A stretch of DNA of 64,000 nt from Mesodorylaimus sp. YZB2_4 (taxonomy: Eukaryota > Nematoda > Enoplea > Dorylaimida > Dorylaimidae). The stretch is taken from positions 88,804 through 152,803 of the forward strand of contig JASANH010001343.1 of NCBI GenBank assembly GCA_030248295.1. The letters run 5' to 3'. Positions 57,391 to 64,000 of this stretch are shown here, piece after piece. How positions within the stretch are numbered: the stretch's first letter is position 1; every line of letters begins with the position of its first letter. The translations under genes and the position numbers were made by a program. A model generated the notes under the pieces. The model ran no database searches, had not been told where the DNA came from, and worked only from the letters and a program-made list of their open reading frames with translations.

Positions 57391-57788
57391 ATCCGTTTAA
57401 CTTGCATCTTTGTAGTAGAGGGAGTAAGGAATATTTTCCAGATAATGTACCGAGTCATTTTACGAATATTTTATCAACTCCACTGTCTGACATGTTGAAT
57501 TTCAAGGTGGCCATTTCGGCCTGTCACCTGTTTTCCCCGATCCCGAGTGACATACCCCCGTGTCACATAATTTGCGATATTGTAACCCCATCCCCCTATG
57601 ATAATCGCAAGCTACCCATTATTGGTTTCTTGCCCAATTCAAATTTATGGACCCCCAGACCCGTTTTCTTCACTGTATGCAAGGATAATATCGAGTGTAT
57701 TACGGTATCGATTACTGATGATGACGGTAAAGTGGTGCAGCAGTTGACGAGTGATTTCATCCTTGCACTGACTTTTAAACGTGTATAA
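57387..57788 (+). CDS. Small capsid-associated protein (putative minor capsid/penton-type)
   Basis: 133 residues, starting at an ATG that overlaps the integrase stop (ATGA). It contains YFPDNVPSHFTNIL near the start and ends with ...DDDGKVVQQL...LTFKRV, a beta-rich pattern I associate with a short protein found next to Maverick capsid genes. It immediately precedes the core-like and major capsid genes. A penton or capsid-cement role is inferred from context; no catalytic motif is visible. Confidence 0.6.
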   Translation: MNPFNLHLCSRGSKEYFPDNVPSHFTNILSTPLSDMLNFKVAISACHLFSPIPSDIPPCHIICDIVTPSPYDNRKLPIIGFLPNSNLWTPRPVFFTVCKDNIECITVSITDDDGKVVQQLTSDFILALTFKRV

Positions 57789-57790
57789 AA
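57784..57790 (+). promoter_or_regulatory. TATA box overlapping a stop codon
   Basis: TATAAAA within GTGTATAAAA. The stop TAA of the upstream gene (57786-57788) is part of the box. The next start codon is 52 bases downstream. Confidence 0.55.
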
Positions 57791-57841
57791 TCTCGCGCTT
57801 TTCATTCTGCATTCTCATTGTTTGGTTGTCATGTTGGCTTC

Positions 57842-58138
57842 ATGGAAAGTAAACTCGGTTCCCTGCATATAAGTTCACAGTCTCAGAACCCGGTGGAAAG
57901 ACTTCATTTAATTCCTATGAAATATTTGGGTGGAAAAGTGTCAGTGCGGAAAAAGCGAGCCACCTCGACTACGACATCCACTGCTCAAAAGAAGAAAAAG
58001 AAGAATACCAAGGCACCGGCCAAGAAAGGAAAAGTAGTCTCGAAGCCTGGACGTGTGGCTGGAAAGAAGCCAGCGCCAAGAAAGAATGGCAGAAAAAGAG
58101 GATCAACTCGAACTGCCAGTAAGCGTGGCAGATATTAA
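57842..58138 (+). CDS. Lys/Arg-rich core-like (DNA-condensing) protein
   Basis: 98 residues from the ATG at 57842. The C-terminal 60 residues are almost wholly Lys, Arg, Ala, Pro, Thr and Ser (KKKKKNTKAPAKKGK, ending KRGRY). This composition is like adenovirus core proteins and histone tails. It sits directly before the major capsid gene and overlaps it by 53 bases in another frame. Inferred role: neutralise packaged DNA in the virion. Confidence 0.65.
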   Translation: MESKLGSLHISSQSQNPVERLHLIPMKYLGGKVSVRKKRATSTTTSTAQKKKKKNTKAPAKKGKVVSKPGRVAGKKPAPRKNGRKRGSTRTASKRGRY

Positions 58139-59423
58139 TCCATTCGAGGGCAAGTATGTGGAAAAAGCACTGGCCGAAACGCGTTTGGACATTATACCAT
58201 GCTCAGTTCCTCTTCCAAGTTCTGATGTGAACTCGAGTATAGATTTCCATATCCCCATTGTCGAAGGTTACTTGACCGATTTAAGTCCAACTCTACTCGA
58301 AGTGGAATTGAAAATTAGTTACATGGAAGAAAATGTGGAAGATCGTATGATAAAAATGAATGACGAGGTGGGATTGGTCAATAATGTTTTGGCCAGTTTA
58401 TTTTCGAGTGCACAAGTTCTGATCAATAATACACTGGTGGTTGCTCCGAACGGCGCTCTCTCATTCATCAGCTACAATTCGATCATATCCAATTATTCGT
58501 ACGAAACTCGACAGTCATTGCTGAAAAGTGCCGGATGGATGGACGATACAGCGGCTGATATTGCCAAGGGCACAAACAATCCAAATGCCATTAAACGTAT
58601 GGAACAATTCTTGCTCGGTATAACTGGTCGTCTGATGGGCATTTTGCCAGTGGATTTTTTCAAAATTAGAAAGTATATTATGCCCAACGCCGATATAATT
58701 TTAAAATTGCATAGGAATAGGCCAGAGTTTATAATTTTGTTTTCACAAGAGAAACCGCCAGCAAAGCAAAGGCAGTTTAGTATTAGCATTGAGAAGGCCT
58801 ACTTGCACGTCAAGAGAATCAGACCTCACGATGACACGATGGCAGTGCTGCATCGCACACACTTGCGTACGCCGGCACAGTACGACTATTTCGACACCCA
58901 AGTCAAGTCAATTCTATTGGCGCCCAAGGTGTACAGCATCGATGCGGAGATCTATCAGGGTTTGGCACCGAGTCAAATGTTTATTGTGATGACAAAACAG
59001 CCAATGTCTGGAGCAGTCAAGGAGAACCCATTCTATTATATGCATAACAACCTCAAGTCTATTTCACTGGAGAAAAATGGTGTAGTTGTGGGAGAGAATT
59101 ACCAGGCTGATTTTTCAAAGGGCGATGTTTCGCGTTTGTACATGTCCTACCTGAGATCGACTGGTTGTATTTTGGAACGTGCTGGTGTAAGTTTTCTCGA
59201 TCAGACGGCTTACTGTAACGGATTCACAATTATTGGCTACAATTTGGAAAAGTGGGATGAATGCACCAGCTCGTTGCATTCGCCTCGCGAGCTGGCCACG
59301 TTTCGTCTTCGTATGGATTACAATACAGCGGTCGAACGTGATTACACTGTTGTGGTTCTGGTGCTTTTGAAATTTAAACGCACTCTGCTGTTGTATTCTG
59401 ACGGTAACGTGTCAGTTCAGTGA
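58086..59423 (+). CDS. Polinton major capsid protein (double jelly-roll, F54H12.2-like)
   Basis: 445 residues from the ATG at 58086; an earlier non-preferred Met in the same frame lies at 58053. The order of conserved patches matches the Maverick capsid family often annotated as 'F54H12.2-like'. These include NDEVGLVNNVLASLFSSAQV (residues about 95-114), LMGILPVDFF, FSISIEKAYLHVKRI, and MHNNLKSISLEKNG followed by DFSKGDVSRLY, then the C-terminal GFTIIGYNL region. Such proteins form trimeric capsomers of icosahedral virions. The open frame is complete. It overlaps the core-like gene and is followed 69 bases later by the packaging ATPase. Confidence 0.88.
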   Translation: MAEKEDQLELPVSVADINPFEGKYVEKALAETRLDIIPCSVPLPSSDVNSSIDFHIPIVEGYLTDLSPTLLEVELKISYMEENVEDRMIKMNDEVGLVNNVLASLFSSAQVLINNTLVVAPNGALSFISYNSIISNYSYETRQSLLKSAGWMDDTAADIAKGTNNPNAIKRMEQFLLGITGRLMGILPVDFFKIRKYIMPNADIILKLHRNRPEFIILFSQEKPPAKQRQFSISIEKAYLHVKRIRPHDDTMAVLHRTHLRTPAQYDYFDTQVKSILLAPKVYSIDAEIYQGLAPSQMFIVMTKQPMSGAVKENPFYYMHNNLKSISLEKNGVVVGENYQADFSKGDVSRLYMSYLRSTGCILERAGVSFLDQTAYCNGFTIIGYNLEKWDECTSSLHSPRELATFRLRMDYNTAVERDYTVVVLVLLKFKRTLLLYSDGNVSVQ

Positions 59424-59452
59424 TCTTATTCAATTGATGCTGCTTGACAGAT

Positions 59453-59458
59453 ATAAGT
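59453..59458 (+). promoter_or_regulatory. TATA-like box of the packaging ATPase
   Basis: gatataagtac, about 40 bases before the ATPase start. Confidence 0.4.
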
Positions 59459-59497
59459 ACTGTGTAAATGATAAAATTTTAAAATCCACTCGTGGTT

Positions 59498-60127
59498 ATG
59501 GCGTTTAAACTGCAGCACCCGTCTACGTTTATTGTCGCTGGTGGTACAGGCACTGGAAAAACTAGATTCGTAAAGAAGCTTCTTGAAGAGAGTGATGAAT
59601 TATTTTCCAAGCCGTTTACAAAGATTGAATGGTACTATGGGGTGTACCAAAGTATTTTTTCTGAGATGCCGAAAGTGGAATTTAAAGAAGGTTTTCCTGA
59701 CGTGGCCAATTTAATTCCTGGTTCTTGCATAGTGCTGGATGATTTACAAGCATCGCTGACCAAGGACACCTACAAACAGCTGGTGCGTATGTTTACTGTG
59801 GATTCGCATCATACTCCATTCACGCTCATTTACATTATTCAAACTTTGTTCGATAATCGAGATGAAATGCGGACTATTGCTAGAAACTGCCAATACTTGA
59901 CACTAATGCGTGGCCCGAGAATGGAGGGAACCGTGGAAACATTTGCCCAACAAGCATTCCGTCGGAAAAATGGCTTCCTACTTGATGCCTACGAGAAAGC
60001 AACAACCGGCAAACGATTTTCATATTTATTCATTAATATGCACCCTTCAGAAACTGATCCAAAGCTCAAAGTGATGACAAACATTCTTCCATCTGAATAT
60101 CCCACGCATGTTTTCTTGCCAGTGTGA
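59498..60127 (+). CDS. FtsK/HerA-type genome-packaging ATPase (A32-like)
   Basis: 209 residues from the ATG at 59498 (an ATG two codons earlier is possible). Walker A is GGTGTGKT with the P-loop Lys near residue 21. Walker B is SCIVLDDLQ near residue 80. A polar conserved stretch, TLIYIIQTLFDNRDEMRTIA, fits the sensor region. In Polintons and related double-jelly-roll viruses this motor pumps DNA into the capsid. It lies directly after the capsid gene, as in the family. No lesion. An AATAAA (60166) lies just downstream. Confidence 0.9.
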   Translation: MAFKLQHPSTFIVAGGTGTGKTRFVKKLLEESDELFSKPFTKIEWYYGVYQSIFSEMPKVEFKEGFPDVANLIPGSCIVLDDLQASLTKDTYKQLVRMFTVDSHHTPFTLIYIIQTLFDNRDEMRTIARNCQYLTLMRGPRMEGTVETFAQQAFRRKNGFLLDAYEKATTGKRFSYLFINMHPSETDPKLKVMTNILPSEYPTHVFLPV

Positions 60128-60202
60128 AGAAGAGGGTGATTATCACATGAAGACTGTAAAGTGTAAATAAAAACATAGTGGCAGTGCATTCGCCTTTTAA
60201 AA

Positions 60203-60565
60203 ATGTCCGAGTCTGTCGGCAAAGTTAAACGTGAGTTGCAAATACTCTCCCTGTCACTCCCGTCTGCCGCCAAAAGGCAATTGACCGACGCCAGTCCCAC
60301 ACTCATCACAGCCATTGCCGAATTCGCTCTGAACCTGGTCAATAATTCCGATATTGATATTACGCCTCAACAAAATCGACATTTGGTCAAGTTCAAAAGA
60401 GATATTGCTTTCTTGGCCAACGAAAAGATTTGCTGGAAACGGAAAACTCATCTTATTCGAAAACGTGGTTTCAAATTTGTCCCAACTTTGATTCAAGCCA
60501 TTCTCCCGTATGTCGAAAGAGTACGTACTGATCTCAGTGTCGGAGTATCAACGCTTAAAAAATAA
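60203..60565 (+). CDS. Small basic conserved-type Polinton protein
   Basis: 120 residues, helical and basic (LTDASPTLITAIAEFALNLV, FKRDIAFLANEKI, KRKTHLIRKRG). I recognise the general shape as a short protein often found near capsid genes in Mavericks, but its role is not known to me. taaataaaa about 35 bases upstream could serve as a TATA box or as the polyadenylation signal of the ATPase. Its end overlaps the next gene by 56 bases in another frame. Confidence 0.6.
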   Translation: MSESVGKVKRELQILSLSLPSAAKRQLTDASPTLITAIAEFALNLVNNSDIDITPQQNRHLVKFKRDIAFLANEKICWKRKTHLIRKRGFKFVPTLIQAILPYVERVRTDLSVGVSTLKK

Positions 60566-60971
60566 TTTCCAAAAGTCCCACCCGGCACCCACCACGAATC
60601 AGCCAGAGCCACAAACTGACAATGGCCAAGTCCAGATTGCAAGCGAAGAGGTGGAGAGTGATCAAAATTATGATGTGTATTTAGATCTTCTACCCAAGGC
60701 TTACGTCAATCGTGCTAGGGTCATTTTGAAAACCCTGAAACCAACACTCACTGAGCATGGGCGAATTGTGTATTCAGATTCCAGTGTCGGTAGCCACATT
60801 GTCGATTTGCTAAAGTATGTTATTGCACCGTCTCATTTTCGTAAAAGGCGTCCTAAGGACACTTTAAATTTTATTGAAATTTTACGCAATGCCAATGTGC
60901 CGCAAAGTGTGTACTATGGCGGAATGCCAGCAAATGAGTCTACTGCATCTTGGTTAACCTTTGAGAAGTAA
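60510..60971 (+). CDS. Conserved-type Polinton protein with GSHIVDLLK motif
   Basis: 153 residues. The N-terminal half is Gln/Pro-rich and acidic (TTNQPEPQTDN). The C-terminal half has LPKAYVNRARVILKTLKP, then GRIVYSDSSVGSHIVDLLKY and a basic patch HFRKRRPKD. This is a pattern I associate with a recurrent Maverick protein of unknown function. It starts inside the previous gene; no promoter-like site was fixed. Confidence 0.6.
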   Translation: MSKEYVLISVSEYQRLKNNFQKSHPAPTTNQPEPQTDNGQVQIASEEVESDQNYDVYLDLLPKAYVNRARVILKTLKPTLTEHGRIVYSDSSVGSHIVDLLKYVIAPSHFRKRRPKDTLNFIEILRNANVPQSVYYGGMPANESTASWLTFEK

Positions 60972-61121
60972 AACACATACTTGGTTTGTAATGTGCACCT
61001 TGCTGCTCATCTTTCACGTCACATCAATCGCGTTGGAGCCAACAGCGCAATCATGATGTGCAGCTGCACATAATCTTGCGACCTTTGTTTGCTCAAATCA
61101 TCCCATTGCACAAGAAACGTC

Positions 61122-61445
61122 TTATAAACTGGCGATTTCTTTTATCATCCACTGTGCTACGATTCCAGTGATCAGCCAAGGCGTTGTGATCCAGGCGACA
61201 GTCGCTGTTCCGTTAATAGCGCACTGAATGGAGTCCAATGAATAATTTTGTCTGAAATTAAATGTCGCTTTATCTCTTGAAAACTGTTTCACTGTAAGAA
61301 GATACCGTTGCTGCCACATCGCCGCTATAGTGCTATTCAACGCTGCAATTTGCTCATTGAGACAAAACATTTGAGCCATCAGACAGCTCTGAGCACTGTA
61401 CAGCACTGTAAGCTTTCTTACTGCGCATATTTTGCCACCTTCCAT
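61122..61445 (-). CDS. Hypothetical small protein with C-terminal hydrophobic helix
   Basis: 107 residues. The middle part could form a short coiled coil (CLNEQIAALNSTIAAMWQQR). The end has a membrane-like stretch (ATVAWITTPWLITGIVAQWM). No family recognised. It is the longest frame in a gap of almost 800 bases within the element and could be chance. Confidence 0.35.
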   Translation of the reverse strand: MEGGKICAVRKLTVLYSAQSCLMAQMFCLNEQIAALNSTIAAMWQQRYLLTVKQFSRDKATFNFRQNYSLDSIQCAINGTATVAWITTPWLITGIVAQWMIKEIASL

Positions 61446-61772
61446 TCATATGGATTTCAGGCGGACACAGGCGGAACAGTATATGCAAAAGTACTCCACT
61501 TTACAGCACTGTCAATGCTGTAAAGTGCTACCCTGATTTTAAATCTAGCGCTAGACATGCATGCAGACTTATTGCATCAGGACATGTATCTGATTAGAAT
61601 GGAACAGTTTGCAGAGCCTGTGCTCTCAGAATGGTTAGACCTGCATGTTGTGATATATCTATCATTTACAGTGATGTAAGCTAGTCTACAAACTCGCTGT
61701 CAGCTCCCATAAAGTGACAAATTCATAATTTTTTCTATTTTGAATTTGATTTTTTTTCTCTTAAACTGCCAA
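61446..61772. other. Spacer with a 12-bp perfect hairpin
   Basis: cactttacagca and tgctgtaaagtg at about 61497-61527 pair perfectly around a seven-base loop. The related sequence cactgtacagcactgtaa lies about 100 bases upstream (61395-61412). No coding frame. Confidence 0.5.
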
Positions 61773-62579
61773 ATGATGATTATATATTATCTTATTTTTG
61801 CATCAATTCCATTGTTATCAAATGCGATTTGCTTATGTGAAATGAATCAATTGTCCTGTTCTGGCACAGTGGTATTGGGCGATCTATTTCACATCTCTTG
61901 CAAGTCGTTTGTGGAGAAAATCGTATTCGATTCGGACGCTGAGATTAAGAATTGTCCATTGAATTTAACGTCAATATTTCCAATGGTTAAAGTGGTTAGG
62001 GCCGATGATTTGACAATTTGCACTTGCTTCCTGAGCCCTATTTGCCAAAAGACAGATCAATCAAATATTCGCATTTCAACAACCACTCGAACCTGCTCAG
62101 TGCAAAATATCACTATTGCGGTCTTTGTGCTAGTTCTCATTGGCACTTGGATTGGTGCGGGAATCGGGTTGTGGAAATGTCGGCAACGTGTCCAACGTCC
62201 GTACGTTCGTGGTCTTCTGGAGACCTCGACCATGTCTAACTTGCACGAGCGGGACGATCGTAGAATAGAGCAATTGGAATTAGACCTTGCTCATCAACGT
62301 GATGAAATCGATCGTGTTCGAAAGCGAAATCAGCAACTGGAAGATCATAATAATCTGATCAATTTTCAAGGTGGAAATACTGAAATGTATGTCAAGGAAC
62401 TAGAAGAAGATCTGACACGCTTAAATAGAGAAAATGAGGAATGGAAAGAAAAATTTGCCATACGAGATGACGAGTACAATGCCTTACAATGGGAATTTAT
62501 CGCGAGCAAAGACGAGGTAGGCATTTTAAAGGAGGAAATTGAACGGTTGAAAACATTGCGTCATGTTAGCACCATTTGA
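61773..62579 (+). CDS. Type I membrane protein with Cys-rich ectodomain and cytoplasmic coiled coil
   Basis: 268 residues from the ATG at 61773. A signal peptide (residues 1-18, ending SNA) leads into an ectodomain of about 94 residues with nine cysteines and CLCEMNQLSC / TICTCFLSPIC ends. This resembles a minimal leucine-rich-repeat cap structure. Sites NLT and NIT could be glycosylated. The membrane helix is at about 113-134 (IAVFVLVLIGTWIGAGIG), followed by KCRQR as a stop-transfer. Residues 155-262 form a long charged coiled coil. It is uninterrupted. Possible roles are attachment protein, membrane anchor or cargo; I recognise no exact family. Confidence 0.7.
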   Translation: MMIIYYLIFASIPLLSNAICLCEMNQLSCSGTVVLGDLFHISCKSFVEKIVFDSDAEIKNCPLNLTSIFPMVKVVRADDLTICTCFLSPICQKTDQSNIRISTTTRTCSVQNITIAVFVLVLIGTWIGAGIGLWKCRQRVQRPYVRGLLETSTMSNLHERDDRRIEQLELDLAHQRDEIDRVRKRNQQLEDHNNLINFQGGNTEMYVKELEEDLTRLNRENEEWKEKFAIRDDEYNALQWEFIASKDEVGILKEEIERLKTLRHVSTI

Positions 62580-63173
62580 TGCTTGGCCGATCGTATATTC
62601 ATAGTTGACTTTATGTGGAAAATACAGATGATTGAAACTTGAATTTTTCTGAATGAATGCCATAGCCACAACACTCAATTTTCAGAATCAATAATGTTTT
62701 ATTTTGCGCCACCCGTCTTTTATAGAACGATAATACCAACAGAGCACTTTGAACTACTATGAGTCAACATTTAAATTTATCTCGCTATATCATGCTCATA
62801 GGTCTCTCACTACCAGTGGGTAAAAAAAAAATGGAGTATGTCAACCCCTAGGGATTATGCTACTGCCCAGGGACGGTGGCAACGAGGAGGAGGCAATTGG
62901 TGGGGCGAGGAGCGTGCTGTTGATGGAAAGTGTCCAGATACTGTGGTGAGAAAGCTCGAATTTTGATGCACGATGGCGGACATGTTGAATTTCGCAATGA
63001 TTCGTTAAAGATGATGGAAAACAAATGACTCAATTGGTTTATTTCAGGTTCCACACATACTGTACCTTACAAGAAATGGAAGACACGAGCAACGACAGGT
63101 TGCACGCACAACACAAGCATTGGCGGTCTATATTAAAAATATATATATATATATACATATAGACAATGACATG
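62580..63173. other. Spacer; possible small spliced gene; AT microsatellite
   Basis: A short plus-strand frame from 62836 (MSTPRDYATAQGRW...) ends at a donor-like gtgaga at about 62946. An acceptor-like tttatttcag lies at about 63049. Evidence is too weak for a gene call. An (AT)n run lies at 63139-63162. Confidence 0.35.
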
Positions 63174-64000
63174 TCACAGAAGCAATGGCGTAGAGGTACC
63201 ATCAGGCTTGAATACACGCTTTATATTAAGCACACCAAGACCAGATTTCTCCTGCAGGTAGGAGACTATACGCCCTCCAGGTCCCATTCTTATGCCAAAA
63301 TTATGCATGGCGGATATCTTTCCCTCATCCCCAAACAGTATCTTTTTATAATTCTCATACGTCAGAGCGTCGGTATTGTGGCTCATTGCACCTCCTTGTG
63401 CGACATTTTGACACCTTTGGTCCCCGTCAGAATATAGCATTTTGGACTAGGGCCGATAAAGTTGTCCCCCGACTTTTCAACCTGAAATTTAAACATGATT
63501 AGCTGAATTGACCGCATTGTAAAGCGAAATGCGAACCTTGAACAGCCCTGGCTCACGTAGAGTCATGGGGTCGTTATCGTCCACAAACCATTTGGACTTG
63601 ATTGCCTCAAACGCCTCGCGCTTGTCAGGAAGCACAGTCTCTTCGAGGGTGTCGGTACTGAGCGCCAAGTATATCTGAAATGAAAGAATTTTCAACATCG
63701 CAAATAAAACAATTGAAAACCAGAAACTTACAGAGTCGGTGTCACTTTCTAGCAGTATCCATTTACTCCGATCACAGTATTCGAGTAGAACGTCATAGAC
63801 GAAAGACAGCACCTAAAAGACTCAATCTCTAAATGAAGAAATTGGAAAAATTTTAAAAATCTCACTCTTAGCTTGGCAAATTGATACACAAAGAGCCCGA
63901 TAGTTAATGGTAGACCGAATCGTATCTTTTCTTTCCGACTGTGCACCTCGTAGCACTTTTCGGGTGACACCACAACAGTTCGAGCATGATAAGGGCTATT
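63174..64000 (-). CDS. Polinton DNA polymerase B (protein-primed type), C-terminal part, partial at window edge
   Basis: Minus-strand exons 64000-63866 (continuing beyond the window), 63812-63732, 63674-63537 and 63481-63174 join in phase across introns of 53, 57 and 55 bases. The first exon has the finger-region pattern IGLFVYQFAKLR. The next two give the catalytic palm motif LLESDTDSIYLALS (motif C, DTD). The last has PSPKCYILTGTKGVKMSHK and a C-terminal LTYENYKKILF region typical of Maverick polymerases. In the last exon the first frame hits TGA at 63383-63385 while the homologous C-terminus continues one frame over. A one-base deletion (or two-base insertion) near 63386 is likely, unless it is a sequence error. 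The donor at 63536 (gttcgc) is weak. Confidence 0.88.

Noticed and set aside
62836..63150. Possible two-exon small gene (MSTPRDYATAQGRW...)
   Set aside because: Donor and acceptor exist, but the second exon runs into an AT repeat and the antisense of PolB; no homology recognised.
1..64000. CRISPR array
   Set aside because: The only regular direct repeat (53464-53602) has contiguous 28-base units without spacers, in an evidently eukaryotic sequence.

Overview
The window looks like invertebrate animal nuclear DNA. It is AT-rich, has very short GT-AG introns (50-58 nt in the best-resolved genes), carries an innexin-family gap-junction gene, and is crowded with broken transposons. I cannot name the species. 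Only two ordinary host genes are clear: a divergent innexin (33049-34077, minus) and an ALG10-type alpha-1,2-glucosyltransferase (40240-41664, plus). Both are intronless open frames.

Layout: 1-10.5 kb is mostly non-coding, with fold-back/MITE-like repeats and one FLYWCH-domain remnant. 10.5-13.7 kb holds two converging remnants of non-LTR retrotransposons; a third, 5'-truncated copy lies at 29.0-29.8 kb. 22.7-27.6 kb is a decayed PIF/Harbinger element with a Myb/SANT-like accessory gene on the plus strand and a HARBI1-like transposase on the minus strand. A dispersed repeat of about 1 kb occurs at 16.9-18.0 and 38.3-39.2 kb. 43539-47622 is a complete but dead Kolobok-like DNA transposon: TTAA on both sides, 183-185 bp terminal inverted repeats, and a THAP-DDE transposase broken by a stop and by a 17-bp tandem duplication. 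It abuts a Ty3/gypsy integrase fragment (plus), which converges on a second Ty3/gypsy remnant (minus) whose integrase core is deleted. A second PIF/Harbinger element (about 50.0-53.2 kb; MADF accessory gene plus transposase) follows.

The most interesting part is 53.3 kb to the right edge: most of a Polinton/Maverick (adintovirus-like) element. It runs through a type II membrane protein, a cysteine-rich protein, a spliced C2H2 zinc-finger gene, a five-exon integrase with chromodomain, a small capsid-associated protein, a Lys/Arg-rich core-like protein, the major capsid protein, the packaging ATPase, two small overlapping conserved-type proteins, a hypothetical minus-strand ORF, a type I membrane protein with a long coiled coil, and on the minus strand the C-terminal half of a protein-primed-type DNA polymerase B that continues beyond position 64000. 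Together these are a virion-building module (capsid, core, ATPase), a replication module (PolB) and an integration module (integrase). Most of its frames are intact once short introns are removed; the one clear lesion is a frameshift in PolB. I found no adenovirus-type protease in the visible part. Several of its genes carry TATA-like boxes, often GTGTATAAA, just upstream.
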